A stretch of DNA of 64,000 nt from Bacilli bacterium. Its GTDB lineage: Bacteria; Bacillota_I; Bacilli_A; RF39; UBA660. The position numbers and the translations under genes are program-made. The stretch lies in assembly GCA_017484065.1 (NCBI GenBank), contig JAFUTX010000013.1, positions 1 through 64,000 on the forward strand, read 5' to 3'. Positions within the stretch are counted from its first letter, which is position 1. Each line of letters starts with the position of its first letter. The notes below the pieces were generated by a model. That model searched no databases, was not told the origin of the DNA, and saw only the letters and a list, made by a program, of their open reading frames with translations. This document shows, one piece after another, positions 27,079 to 36,081 of the stretch.

Positions 27079-28593
27079 TTATATTGATAATTGATATGGT
27101 TGTGAACTTGTACCTTGCCCACTAATTATTTTTACATTAGATTTTAAATACAATACTGGATATATATTATAATTATAAACAGAATCATAAGAATCAACAT
27201 TATAAAATATTGCAATAACTCCATCATCATTAGAACTAGGTGTCATTGTCCATTGATTATATTTGATCCATTTATTATTCAAACAAGATGAATAAGCGCT
27301 ATCATTCCATTCATATAATGATGAGGTTGAACACGCTGAACTATTTATTGCAGAGTAACCATAATCACTTGGATATATTAGTCCTACATAACCAGTCCAG
27401 CTAGTTGGATTACCATTATATGTGTTACCACTTCTTTCTGATTGATACCAATTAGATCTAGACATAGTTTTGTAGTCAGTAGAAGAACTAGACGTATAGC
27501 CGCCTAAATAATAAGTTGCCTTATCTATATAATTTCTATATTGAGAAAATAACCCATGTACTTTTTTTGAGTGTTCTTGATATTCAAAACTAAAATAATT
27601 CCATCTTGGTGTCCAAGAATTTTCCCCTTTATAAAGATCTCCAAATGCCATAAAATCGGCAGTGCCACTTTCATAATATAAATCCATTAATCTCTGAGTA
27701 GTTGACCCAACCCAATTATTACCATATTTCTCATTTTCTACACATGCACATTGAGAACAAGTCGTCTTCGTACATTCGTGATTCCACACCATATCGCCAA
27801 TAGGTACATCTTTAATTAATTTAACTCTTGTTTCACCAGCACTACTACTTGTTGATGATCCTTTAACATTATTCATAACCCCAATAATACGCCATAATTC
27901 ATTATTAAATGATACATAGTTATTAGGAGTTGCTCCTATATATCTTAGGTTATTATCACTTGTTCCATCATAAATAAGCGAAGTATCTCCTTTTTTATTC
28001 AGATTAGTAATATAATTTGAGGCTATAGTATTATCTATTATAGAACCATCACTATTATAAGCAATATTATAAAAAGCCACTTGGTTAACTCCACTAGCAA
28101 TGCTCCCATTTGTACTTTTAACTTCACCATTTAAATCGTCAGTTTTACTTACTTGATTACATAAACAATTTGAGATATTTTCACTTTTTGAAAAACTAAA
28201 TGTAGGGTTTGTATCACTATAATCAACCATACTTGATGAACCAATGCTACCTTCCTTATTTGATATAGCATATTTCTTAATTAGTTTACCATTTTGGTTA
28301 GTTAAGAGTACACTGCCTTCGTAACCATCAGAAATTCCTTTTTCATAATAACCATTCTGTTTTAAGTATTCCATTGATATACATACGCTTTCATTATCAA
28401 GCATATTGCCTTGATTAGCAGCGTAAGCAACCTCTGCTGATTTAACTAATGATTTACCTTCGTCTGTTAATGCATTGTTTTTTGCTTTTTGATTAGTAGG
28501 TAATACCGCTATTACAGCAATTAATATTATAACAGCAAGTATTGTAATAACCGCTAATAATTCAACTAATGTAAATCCATTTCTTTTTTTCAT
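27079..28593 (-). CDS. Large prepilin with C-terminal lectin-like/DUF6273-like domain
   Basis: The 504-residue protein is a close paralogue of the prepilin at 23549. Residues 1-140 carry MKKRNGFTLVELLAVITIL, DEGKSLVKSAEVAYAANQ and VCISMEYLKQNGYYEKG; Asn replaces the usual Lys or Arg before the Gly. The C-terminal domain runs from LRYIGATPNNYVSFNNELWR to YPVLYLKSNVKI. It has an extra insert with clustered Cys (CTKTTCSQCACVE, about residues 287-300) that could bind metal or form disulfides. It sits inside the Tad operon between the TadE-like genes and tadZ, so it is most likely a minor pilin or tip adhesin. Confidence 0.82.
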   Translation of the reverse strand: MKKRNGFTLVELLAVITILAVIILIAVIAVLPTNQKAKNNALTDEGKSLVKSAEVAYAANQGNMLDNESVCISMEYLKQNGYYEKGISDGYEGSVLLTNQNGKLIKKYAISNKEGSIGSSSMVDYSDTNPTFSFSKSENISNCLCNQVSKTDDLNGEVKSTNGSIASGVNQVAFYNIAYNSDGSIIDNTIASNYITNLNKKGDTSLIYDGTSDNNLRYIGATPNNYVSFNNELWRIIGVMNNVKGSSTSSSAGETRVKLIKDVPIGDMVWNHECTKTTCSQCACVENEKYGNNWVGSTTQRLMDLYYESGTADFMAFGDLYKGENSWTPRWNYFSFEYQEHSKKVHGLFSQYRNYIDKATYYLGGYTSSSSTDYKTMSRSNWYQSERSGNTYNGNPTSWTGYVGLIYPSDYGYSAINSSACSTSSLYEWNDSAYSSCLNNKWIKYNQWTMTPSSNDDGVIAIFYNVDSYDSVYNYNIYPVLYLKSNVKIISGQGTSSQPYQLSI

Positions 28594-28601
28594 CCTATCA
28601 C

Positions 28602-28982
28602 CTAATCTTTGTTAAATATAAATTTATCTTCTTGCTTTTCTCCAATCATATTTATTTTTATTTCATATTTTTTTAGCCCAATAATTGTCCCAAAAATACT
28701 ATCTATTTCATAATCATTTTTTATAGCTATTTTATTATCAGACACTCTTATCTGTAACTTAGATGTATCTATATCATTCTTTTGATATAGCTTACTTATC
28801 TTATCATTGATAGCACTATCAAATCTTTCATCATAAACGCTCCTAATTATTGTTTTAGTAGTGCTGTTAAGCTTTGTATTTTCTTTGATAATTAACCCCG
28901 TATCAACTATAAAAGCCAGTAACATAACAAATAATGGAATTAATATTATAAAAAACACTAATGTTTGTCCCTTATTATTCAT
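28602..28982 (-). CDS. TadE/TadF-like pseudopilin
   Basis: The 126-residue protein has the N-terminus MNNKGQTLVFFIILIPLFVM, a Tad-type signal with a Gly-Gln junction and a single hydrophobic helix, then a small soluble domain. The Glu usual at +5 of the mature protein is replaced (TLVFF), which may affect processing. It overlaps the upstream TadE-like gene by 8 bases. The family supplies minor pseudopilins needed for Flp pilus assembly. Confidence 0.75.
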   Translation of the reverse strand: MNNKGQTLVFFIILIPLFVMLLAFIVDTGLIIKENTKLNSTTKTIIRSVYDERFDSAINDKISKLYQKNDIDTSKLQIRVSDNKIAIKNDYEIDSIFGTIIGLKKYEIKINMIGEKQEDKFIFNKD

Positions 28983-29322
28983 AAGGTATCACCCGATCAA
29001 CTTCAATTTTATAATCGCTTCCTAATATCAAATTAAGACCTGGAGTAATAATATCTAATTGTTTTTCTAATTTAAAAACAACATATTCATTATTACTATT
29101 ACTTACTTTAAGCTCAACATCCTTGTTATTTAAACTTACCTTCTTAGTTATTTCATCATAACTTTTATTGCTTTCATAATCAGTTACAACCTCATCCATA
29201 ATACTTTCTAAATTATTTTGATTATACATAATTTTACCTATGTCAATTCCACATAATAAAAGCATTACAAACACTGGTAAGATAATAACAAACTCAACTA
29301 ATGCTTGCCCTTTTTTATTCAT
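28975..29322 (-). CDS. TadE-like pseudopilin
   Basis: The 115-residue protein starts MNKKGQALVEFVIILPVFVM, a textbook TadE signal (GQALVEF, Glu at +5) and hydrophobic helix, followed by a soluble domain of about 80 residues. It is encoded 11 bases after the Flp-pilin gene and overlaps the next TadE-like gene. It is expected to be a minor pilin in the same machine. Confidence 0.85.
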   Translation of the reverse strand: MNKKGQALVEFVIILPVFVMLLLCGIDIGKIMYNQNNLESIMDEVVTDYESNKSYDEITKKVSLNNKDVELKVSNSNNEYVVFKLEKQLDIITPGLNLILGSDYKIEVDRVIPYE

Positions 29323-29333
29323 GTTTCTTCACC

Positions 29334-29564
29334 TTATTTTAATAATTCATCTAATTCTTTTTCTTTTTTGCTTTGACAAGTAGCTTTGCCTACTTCTTTC
29401 CCTTCAACATATTCTTTGCCAACTAAACTGCAACTAGTCTTTGTGATAGCATCTTTAAGATAACCACCAAAGTAATTAACTAAAGATATAGCTATAACAC
29501 TAATTACAGCTATAATAAGAACATATTCAACTAGAGCTTGACCATGATTATTTAGTCTTTTCAT
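29334..29564 (-). CDS. flp: Flp-type major pilin
   Basis: The 76-residue protein has the Flp signal NNHGQALVEYVLIIAVISVI, with Gly at the cut site, Glu at +5 and Tyr at +6, and then a short hydrophilic tail with two Cys. Size and motif are those of Flp/Fap pilins, which form thin adhesive fibres. The ATG at 29564 has GAGGG 8 bases upstream and is preferred over a GTG at 29573. It is the first gene of the Tad operon. Confidence 0.88.
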   Translation of the reverse strand: MKRLNNHGQALVEYVLIIAVISVIAISLVNYFGGYLKDAITKTSCSLVGKEYVEGKEVGKATCQSKKEKELDELLK

Positions 29565-29636
29565 ATATAACACCCTCTACTATAATAATGATAAACTAAA
29601 GTTAGAAATAAGTCAATTTAGAATGATAATAAATGT

Positions 29637-29672
29637 CAAAAAAATACAACCTATATTTTATTAGATTGTATC
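29637..29672 (-). terminator. Terminator of truncated transposase copy
   Basis: ATACAA(C/T)CTA-type arms at about 29644-29653 and 29662-29671 pair across a short AT loop, with a T run on the minus strand. Confidence 0.65.
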
Positions 29673-30040
29673 TTTTTAACTTCTTCAATTGATAAGCCAG
29701 TAGTTTTTGATATTAATTCGATATTGATATTTTCTTTTATTAAATTTTTAGCAATTTCAATATTGCGTTGTTCAATTCCTTGCTCAATACCTTGTTCTTT
29801 AGCTTCTTCTAGTTCAGTATTATGAATTATTTCTCTTTCTTCTTCTTCTGTCATATATATTCTAAATGCTGGATCTTTATTAATATTAGTCATTATTTCC
29901 ATAAATTTATGGACCTCCTTATCGACTTTAGAAAACTTAGTTAACTCTTCTTTATTTAATCCAAGCATAACTAATAATTTGTTTTCTATTGCTTTCTTAT
30001 CTTGACTATACCGCAATATACTGACAAAGTCAATAAACAA
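29651..30040 (-). pseudogene. Truncated duplicate of a PD-(D/E)XK (Rpn-type) transposase gene
   Basis: The open frame codes for 129 residues, but only residues from about 13 on match the full copy at 30056: SQDKKAIENKLLVMLGLNKE through EEAKEQGIEQGIEQ is the same. The catalytic N-terminal domain is absent. The C-terminus differs from the full copy (LIKENINIELISKTTGLS), so this is the tail of a related but distinct copy joined at a shared block. No good ribosome binding site is seen. It is probably non-functional. Confidence 0.75.
29778..30016. repeat. Direct repeat, copy 1 (about 239 bp, near-identical to 30180-30418)
   Basis: This block inside the truncated transposase matches 30180-30418 with only a handful of substitutions, mostly silent. 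It encodes the same 80 or so residues in both genes. The near-identity implies a recent duplication or gene conversion. Confidence 0.9.
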
Positions 30041-30078
30041 AAAAAGATAACAAGCTTATAAAGCTTCTTGTATCTTTT
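30041..30078 (-). terminator. Terminator of the PD-(D/E)XK transposase gene
   Basis: AAGATAACAAGCTT pairs with AAGCTTCTTGTATCTT around ATA, and a T run follows on the minus strand. The stop of the gene at 30056 lies in the stem. Confidence 0.85.
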
Positions 30079-30964
30079 TAATTTCTTCAATACCTAAATT
30101 AGTAACTTGTGTTATATCTTGGATAGACATATTCATCTTTAATAATTTTTTAGCAATCTCAACTTTTTCTTGCTCGATGCCTTGTTCAATACCTTGTTCT
30201 TTAGCTTCTTCTAGTTCAGTATTATGAATTATTTCTCTTTCTTCTTCTTCTGTCATATATATTCTAAATGCTGGATCTTTATTAATATTAGTCATTATTT
30301 CCATAAATTTATGGACCTCCTTATCAACTTTAGAAAACTTAGTTAACTCTTCTTTATTTAATCCAAGCATAACTAGTAATTTGTTTTCTATCGCCTTCTT
30401 ATCTTGACTATACCACAAATTCAAGAAATAATCCATATTAATGTCATAAATGACAAAATTATCTACATAGAAATCTTGATTATCTTCTAATTCTATTACT
30501 TTATATCTTCTTATGGGTCTTATAGTTGTTGGTTTTCTTAATATTTCATTTTTATCATTTAACATAAGACCATATGAAAAATTAATTTGTAAATATAAAG
30601 TTTTTTGATTAAATAGCCCTCCTGATAAAGTCCCACCAGAATACATTTCACATATATATGCCATACTTTTAGGATGAACATATGGTTTATTAAAACTATT
30701 AACCTCTAGATCTATTTTACCTATGTCTGTATCTAATTTAATATCAGTTCTAAAGTCTTTGATATTAACATTTTTGTGTGAAACATCATTACTTAAAATA
30801 ATCATATCATTTATTTTGGTTTTTAATATAAACTCTAATAAAGATTTTAATAAATTTTTATTTTTTTCATCAAGCATAATAGTTTTAAAAGCTTTATCAC
30901 TACGAGCTGTATACCACTTATAATCAGAATCAGAAATTATTTCTTTAACTGCAGTTGTTGTTAT
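30056..30964 (-). CDS. PD-(D/E)XK nuclease family transposase (Rpn/PF12784 type)
   Basis: About 302 residues belong to the family proper: ITTTAVKEIISDSDYKWY, the catalytic region TDIKLDTDIGKIDLEVNSF, and MAYICEMYSGGTLSGGLFNQ, with a Gln/Glu-rich helical tail. The family is linked to RecA-independent recombination and spreads as IS-like genes. The frame is open to 31054, but a strong AAGGAGGTG lies just before an ATA codon at 30964, where homologues would start. Either ATA initiates or the ATG has mutated. The upstream part is probably not translated. Confidence 0.75.
   Translation of the reverse strand: MTTTAVKEIISDSDYKWYTARSDKAFKTIMLDEKNKNLLKSLLEFILKTKINDMIILSNDVSHKNVNIKDFRTDIKLDTDIGKIDLEVNSFNKPYVHPKSMAYICEMYSGGTLSGGLFNQKTLYLQINFSYGLMLNDKNEILRKPTTIRPIRRYKVIELEDNQDFYVDNFVIYDINMDYFLNLWYSQDKKAIENKLLVMLGLNKEELTKFSKVDKEVHKFMEIMTNINKDPAFRIYMTEEEEREIIHNTELEEAKEQGIEQGIEQEKVEIAKKLLKMNMSIQDITQVTNLGIEEIKKIQEAL
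30180..30418. repeat. Direct repeat, copy 2
   Basis: Partner of 29778-30016, located in the 3' half of the intact transposase gene. Confidence 0.9.
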
Positions 30965-31051
30965 TTTTTCACCTCCTTTTTTTTGAATTTTCCACCCAAA
31001 AACACTATAACACAACACCCATGTAGAACTTTGTCGAATTAGAGTAAAACG

Positions 31052-31084
31052 CAAAAAAAATAGATACTAATTAAAGTATCTATA
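31052..31084 (-). terminator. Terminator of uvrC
   Basis: ATAGATACT at 31060-31068 pairs with AGTATCTAT at 31075-31083, followed on the minus strand by a run of T. Confidence 0.85.
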
Positions 31085-32851
31085 CTATTTTTTCATATTA
31101 TCTAAATAATTTTTTAAATTAATAGCAACTTGTTCAGGTATTATCTTAGTTAAATCTTCTATACTTGCTTCCTTCATTTTAACTACACTACCAAACTGTT
31201 TAATTAATTCTTTCTTTCTAGCGGGGCCTATTCCATCTATTTCATCTAGTATACTAGCTATAGAACCCTTACTTCTAATTTGTCTATGATAATTAATAGT
31301 GTATCTATGGACTTCATCTTGCATTCTAGTTAAATAATGAAATACATTACTATCTCGATCTATTTTAATTTCATTATATGTATCACCATCTAATAAGTCA
31401 TTAGTACGGTGCTTATCATTCTTTCTTAACCCACATACTTTAATATTAAGATTCAACTCTTCTAGTGATAGTTTACAAGCATTTATTTGGTTAATACCAC
31501 CATCAACTATAATTAAATCAGGCATTTCCGTTTTATCTACTAAAGCACGATAGTATCTACGATAAATTACTTCTTTCATGGTATTAAAATCATCATTTTT
31601 ATCAACAGTTACTTTATACTTACGATATTCATTCTTAGCAGGTTTGCCACTTTTATATACAACCATTCCACTAACAGCATAATTACCAAATAGATTAGAG
31701 TTATCAAATAAATCTATTCGATCTAAGATATCTAATCCTAGTATTTCTTTTAATTCTTCATTAGCATTAACTGTCTTTTCTTCATCTTTTAATACTAATT
31801 CTAATTTGTTATTTAGATTGTTTTTAGCATTTAGATTAACCATGTCAAGTAGCTTTTTCTTTTGACCTCTTATTGGTATATTAAACTTAATTTCTAACAG
31901 TTCACTTAATACACTAGCATCAATACTATCTGGTATTAATATTTCTTTCGGATGTTCATGCGTATTATAAAAATTCATTATGTAGTAATCAAGTTCATCT
32001 TTAACTTCACCTACTAAAGGAAATATATCATTATGGCTGCCTATTAGTTTACCATTACGTAAGAAGAATATTTCAATACTAATAAATCCTTTATCATAGT
32101 AGTAGCCAATTACATCACGATTAACAAGATCAGTTAATTCTACTTTTTGTTTATCTAATATATAATTAATATATTGTAATTCTTCTTTTAGCTCTTGGGC
32201 TAGTTCAAAATTTAAACTATTACTATATTCATTAATTTTATCCATTATCTTATTCTTTAGGATACTATCATTACCTCTTAAGAAAGATAAGATATCATTT
32301 TCCATTTCATTTACTTTATCTTGATCAATATTCTTTTCACAGTAACCTAAACATTCCCCAATATGATAATAAAGACATAAACTCTTACCTAAGTTTTCAC
32401 ACTTTTTTAACGGATATAAACGATTAATTAAATTAACTATTCTTCTAGCAGCATAAGCATTAGGGTAAGGCCCAAATAACTGCTTATGGTCTTTTTTCTT
32501 TATTTGTAAGTATCTTGATACCTTTAACCTTGGATATGGTTTAGCTATATATTCAATATAAGGATAACTCTTATCATCTTTAAGTAAAATATTATATTTA
32601 GGATTATATTCTTTGATTAAGTTTAACTCAAGGACAAAAGCTTCAGTTTCTGTATTAGCTATTATATAAGTAAAATCAGCTACTTCACTAACCATCTTAG
32701 CAGTTTTACCAGTATGTACTCTATTAAAATAAGATGATACTCTTCGATGTAAATCTTTAGCTTTACCTACATATATTATCTTATTATCTTTATTCCGCAT
32801 TTGATATGAACCAGGTAAATGCGGTACTAACTTTAACTTTTCATTAAACAT
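31085..32851 (-). CDS. uvrC: Excinuclease ABC subunit C
   Basis: The 588-residue protein makes both cuts around a lesion in nucleotide-excision repair. It has an N-terminal GIY-YIG nuclease (PGSYQMRNKDNKIIYVGKA), a Cys-rich segment (CENLGKSLCLYYHIGECLGYC), a UVR region near residue 200, the C-terminal endonuclease domain (PDLIIVDGGINQINA) and a helix-hairpin-helix end (EIDGIGPARKKELIKQFGSV). Length is normal. It is flanked by a transposase and by surface-protein genes, with terminators on both sides. Confidence 0.96.
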   Translation of the reverse strand: MFNEKLKLVPHLPGSYQMRNKDNKIIYVGKAKDLHRRVSSYFNRVHTGKTAKMVSEVADFTYIIANTETEAFVLELNLIKEYNPKYNILLKDDKSYPYIEYIAKPYPRLKVSRYLQIKKKDHKQLFGPYPNAYAARRIVNLINRLYPLKKCENLGKSLCLYYHIGECLGYCEKNIDQDKVNEMENDILSFLRGNDSILKNKIMDKINEYSNSLNFELAQELKEELQYINYILDKQKVELTDLVNRDVIGYYYDKGFISIEIFFLRNGKLIGSHNDIFPLVGEVKDELDYYIMNFYNTHEHPKEILIPDSIDASVLSELLEIKFNIPIRGQKKKLLDMVNLNAKNNLNNKLELVLKDEEKTVNANEELKEILGLDILDRIDLFDNSNLFGNYAVSGMVVYKSGKPAKNEYRKYKVTVDKNDDFNTMKEVIYRRYYRALVDKTEMPDLIIVDGGINQINACKLSLEELNLNIKVCGLRKNDKHRTNDLLDGDTYNEIKIDRDSNVFHYLTRMQDEVHRYTINYHRQIRSKGSIASILDEIDGIGPARKKELIKQFGSVVKMKEASIEDLTKIIPEQVAINLKNYLDNMKK

Positions 32852-32890
32852 AATATTTCACCCACTACATGTATTATACTACAAAATAAT

Positions 32891-32919
32891 AAAAAAATAA
32901 GATATTATTAATATCTTAT
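32891..32919 (-). terminator. Terminator of the surface-protein gene at 32920
   Basis: ATAAGATATT at 32897-32906 pairs with AATATCTTAT at 32910-32919, with seven T following on the minus strand. Confidence 0.85.
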
Positions 32920-34452
32920 CTAATATATAATGTAAGGATCAGTTGTAGTACCAGAACCACCAGCTATTTTAACTGTGGATTTCAGATAAAGAACTGGACG
33001 CACGCGATAAACGTTGTCCACGTTGTCGTCGAGGCTGACATATCCGTCGGTGCCCACAGAAACCGCATAGTCAGAGCCAGAGGCGCTTGGAGTTATTGTC
33101 CATTGATAATAACTGCTATCTAATAACCAGTCGTTATTTTTGCAATCACTTACATCATTACTATCCCAATTATATAATTCTTTAGCCATACACGCAGTTC
33201 TGTTTGTAGTAGTTTCTCCAGCTGTTGCATAACCATAATCACTTGGGTACATAAGAGCTACTACTCCTGTCCAACTAGTTGGATTACCACTGTAGACATT
33301 GCTACTTCTCTCAGCACTATAGTAATCATTTGCTGTCATTGTTTCATAATAATACTCTGCACTATCATCTTCTTGTGGTCCACCTAAATAGTAAGTTGCA
33401 GCTTCAGCTAAGCTTTTATCATAACTTCTAATACCAATATTAGTTAAATCAAATTTATTCCAACCAACATTTGCTTGTCCTCTTAATTTTCCATAATTGA
33501 ATTCTGTTGATACTGTTCTATTTAAATATGCAGAATTAAGAAGTGTTTTTAATGTTGCTTCATTCCAATTATTGTAATAATCTCCTTCGCTACATGTTCC
33601 ATTCCCTTGTAAATCACATTCAGCATCCCAATAGATATCACCTAATTCATCAGCTTTTATTATTTTTACTCTAGTTGCAGCATTACCACTCACAGTACCA
33701 CCATCTACGTTATTCATAACACCTATAATACGCCATAGTTCATCATTAAACCATACATAATTATCAGGATTAGCTCCGACATATCTTAAGTTGTTGTCAG
33801 TAGTTTCATCATATAAAAGTGATGTATCTCCATTAGTTTTTAATGCTGTTATGTAATCTACTGCAGTAGTAGATCCTGCATTATAATAAGAAGCACTAAT
33901 ACTAATTACACCTTTATATTGTTTATTTACCATAGTTTGTGGAGTATTCTCATCTAACCATAATCTAATAGTATGTTCATTAGTATCTAACGGATGTAAT
34001 ACTTTAGTAACTATCTTTCTTGTATCATAAGCAGTGCCTACACTACTATCTAATACTGAATCAGTAGTATTTAAACTTGCTAAATTACCATATATTACTC
34101 CATCTATCGATACTTTAATATATTGCAGATTAAGTCGATTAGCTGATGATACACTATCTAATCCTTCAATATTAATATCATAATTAAGTAAATTATCACA
34201 TGTATTTTCAATAGTAAATGTATGTCCTTCAGTACTATTACCATCAGTATCACTAACTGGTACTAGATTAGAAAAATCTATTTCTTCTGTTAAAGTTTCT
34301 ATATTATAATCTAAACAGTTAGCTGCTACTATACTATTAGTACCATTTTGACTATCACTAGTATTCCATAAAGCATAAGTAATACCTGCTACTAAAACAA
34401 TAAGTAATAATACTATTATTGATATTGTAAGTTTCTTTTTATTATCTTGCAT
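32920..34452 (-). CDS. SipW/TasA-type surface protein with a GC-rich variable C-terminus (likely DGR target)
   Basis: The 510-residue protein has an N-terminal signal/anchor (LTISIIVLLLIVLVAGITYA then LWNT) of the kind seen in SipW-processed TasA/camelysin-like proteins. A beta-rich domain follows (about residues 40-190; NCLDYNIETLTEEIDF, FTIENTCDNLLNYDINIEGL). The shared C-terminal domain begins at LRYVGANPDNYVWFNDELWR and ends in QWTITPSASGSDYAVSVG and RVRPVLYLKSTVKI. About 100 bases before the RPVLYLK segment are strikingly GC-rich, against an AT-rich gene. The domain resembles C-type-lectin or DUF6273-like folds; the ligand is unknown. Confidence 0.78.
   Translation of the reverse strand: MQDNKKKLTISIIVLLLIVLVAGITYALWNTSDSQNGTNSIVAANCLDYNIETLTEEIDFSNLVPVSDTDGNSTEGHTFTIENTCDNLLNYDINIEGLDSVSSANRLNLQYIKVSIDGVIYGNLASLNTTDSVLDSSVGTAYDTRKIVTKVLHPLDTNEHTIRLWLDENTPQTMVNKQYKGVISISASYYNAGSTTAVDYITALKTNGDTSLLYDETTDNNLRYVGANPDNYVWFNDELWRIIGVMNNVDGGTVSGNAATRVKIIKADELGDIYWDAECDLQGNGTCSEGDYYNNWNEATLKTLLNSAYLNRTVSTEFNYGKLRGQANVGWNKFDLTNIGIRSYDKSLAEAATYYLGGPQEDDSAEYYYETMTANDYYSAERSSNVYSGNPTSWTGVVALMYPSDYGYATAGETTTNRTACMAKELYNWDSNDVSDCKNNDWLLDSSYYQWTITPSASGSDYAVSVGTDGYVSLDDNVDNVYRVRPVLYLKSTVKIAGGSGTTTDPYIIY
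32979..33105 (-). other. Candidate DGR variable region A
   Basis: Between the conserved CAATGGACAATAACT and CCAGTTCTTTATCTG the coding strand carries codons such as AGC, GGC, GAC, TAT, TCT, AAC, GTT and CGC, far richer in G and C than the rest of the gene. It can be aligned with regions B and C but has one more codon. The differing positions are mainly NNY codons, as expected when AAY codons of a template are mutagenised at A. It lacks the RAD block of B and C, so it may have another template or be older. Confidence 0.65.
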
Positions 34453-34471
34453 ACAACTTTCTCCTTTTTAA

Positions 34472-36010
34472 TTAAATTCTTAATGTATATGGATTATTTT
34501 TTGTTCCTTCTCCACTTAAGATTTCTACTGAAGATTTAAGATAAAGTACTGGTAACACTCCCATTTCATAATAAGCTGATATTGGGAATATATAAGAGTC
34601 TCCCTCAATAACAAAATTATCGCTATAACCTGTACTTCTAGGTGTTAATGTATGAGAAATACTATCATCAAGCCAATTTGAATCCCATGTACAATCCTTT
34701 TTGTTTTTCCATTCATACAAAGCTATATCAGTGCAACGATTGCCAGATACAGTGGCATTAGACGCAAATCCATAATCACTTGGATACATTAATGCTATTA
34801 TACCAGTCCATGTTAAATCATTATTTTCTCCTTTATTTGTTCTTTCAGCAACATAAAAATCTCGTGCAGCTGCAGTGTTTTCATCTTGAGTAATAGGAGC
34901 CCCTAAATAATAAGTAGCAGGCTCTATAATATTTCTACTTTCTTCTTTAATTCCTTTAGATGTAAAATCATAATAATACCACGGATATTGAGAACTGGAC
35001 GGATAACTAATTGAAGAAGCATATAAATAGTATGCAGCAGAACCACGTTGAACACCAGATTTTTTATTAAATAAATATGCATCATTTAATAAATTTGCAA
35101 GTGTTGATTGTGCCCAATTGTTTGAATAATCAAAGTCAGGTGCTAAACAACCACCCTCTTTTTCTACACATTTAGAATCATAAGCTACGTATAGTAAATT
35201 AGGACCGATAAGTTTAACTCTAGTAGCATTTTCTCCGCTTGACTCGCCACCATCTATATTGTTCATTACACCAATAATACGCCATAACTCATCATTAAAT
35301 AATACATAATTATTAGGATTTTTCCCTACATATCTTAAATTATTATCACTTGTATTATCATATTCTAATTCAGAATTCTTGTTATTATAAAGTTTTGTAA
35401 TATATGCTGTAGCATTTTCACCAACATAATCTAGCATAACACTACCATTCAATGTTACCTTCCCTTGCCAAGTTTTACCTATTTCACTCTTTGGCGTTGT
35501 TTCATCCAGCCATATTTTTATTGTGTGTGTTTTATTAATATTTTTATTTGCTGGATCTAATATTCCTGTATATATTTTTCTTGAGTCATAACTTACATTA
35601 TTATTTAATAAAGAAGTAGTTTTATCAAGCGTACCTAGTAATCCAACCTTATCATTGTCAATACTAACATTCATATAGTTAATGTCAAAATAGTCAGAAG
35701 AGGGTAAACCATCTATATTTAGACTTTCTAAATTAACTTCATATTTAACAGCAGTTTCACAATTATTAACTATACTAAATGTATAACCAGGTAGAAACTC
35801 ACTTTCGCTATCAATTATAGGAATAGCATCATTTAAAGTAATGCCACTAGATTCATCGGTGTAAGTGATATCTAAACATGACATAGCTGCTATATTCTTA
35901 TTAGTTTGTTTAGTTTTTGTACTCCACACAGCATATGTAGAACCTAGTGATATTATTATAATTGTAACTATAACTATTAATACTATTATTTTTTTAGATT
36001 TAGAATTCAT
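34472..36010 (-). CDS. SipW/TasA-type surface protein, AT-rich (non-variable) paralogue
   Basis: The 512-residue protein has the same layout as its neighbours: signal/anchor KIIVLIVIVTIIIISLGSTY followed by AVWST, a TasA-like domain (SCLDITYTDESSGITL, FSIVNNCETAVKYEVNLESL) and the shared C-terminal domain (LRYVGKNPNNYVLFNDELWR through GVLPVLYLKSSVEI). The loop before the final strand is AT-rich with ordinary codons (HTLTPRSTGYSDNFVIEG), so it shows no sign of retro-mutagenesis. One Arg of the RPVLYLK motif is changed to Leu. It is a useful internal control for the GC-rich loops on both sides. Confidence 0.8.
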   Translation of the reverse strand: MNSKSKKIIVLIVIVTIIIISLGSTYAVWSTKTKQTNKNIAAMSCLDITYTDESSGITLNDAIPIIDSESEFLPGYTFSIVNNCETAVKYEVNLESLNIDGLPSSDYFDINYMNVSIDNDKVGLLGTLDKTTSLLNNNVSYDSRKIYTGILDPANKNINKTHTIKIWLDETTPKSEIGKTWQGKVTLNGSVMLDYVGENATAYITKLYNNKNSELEYDNTSDNNLRYVGKNPNNYVLFNDELWRIIGVMNNIDGGESSGENATRVKLIGPNLLYVAYDSKCVEKEGGCLAPDFDYSNNWAQSTLANLLNDAYLFNKKSGVQRGSAAYYLYASSISYPSSSQYPWYYYDFTSKGIKEESRNIIEPATYYLGAPITQDENTAAARDFYVAERTNKGENNDLTWTGIIALMYPSDYGFASNATVSGNRCTDIALYEWKNKKDCTWDSNWLDDSISHTLTPRSTGYSDNFVIEGDSYIFPISAYYEMGVLPVLYLKSSVEILSGEGTKNNPYTLRI

Positions 36011-36043
36011 ACTTCTAATTCCTTTCTATTGAGTTTTGAAAAA

Positions 36044-36074
36044 GTGCCGGCGCGACGCCGCCCCGCAGCGGCAC
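36044..36074 (-). repeat. GC-rich hairpin just downstream of variable region B
   Basis: A 31-base segment with 27 G or C. GTGCCG at 36044-36049 pairs with CGGCAC at 36069-36074; alternatively two small hairpins form inside (CGGCG/CGCCG and GCCGC/GCGGC). It starts 8 bases after the stop of the gene at 36082 and is followed on the minus strand by TTTTT. DGR target genes often carry such a hairpin or cruciform just after the variable region. An unusually GC-rich terminator is the alternative. Confidence 0.7.
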
Positions 36075-36081
36075 GTATATA

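Noticed and set aside
32979-33105. Recent horizontal transfer as the cause of the high GC
   Set aside because: The GC rise is confined to about 100 bases in the same place of three homologous domains and is bounded by conserved framework, which fits local hypermutation better than transfer.
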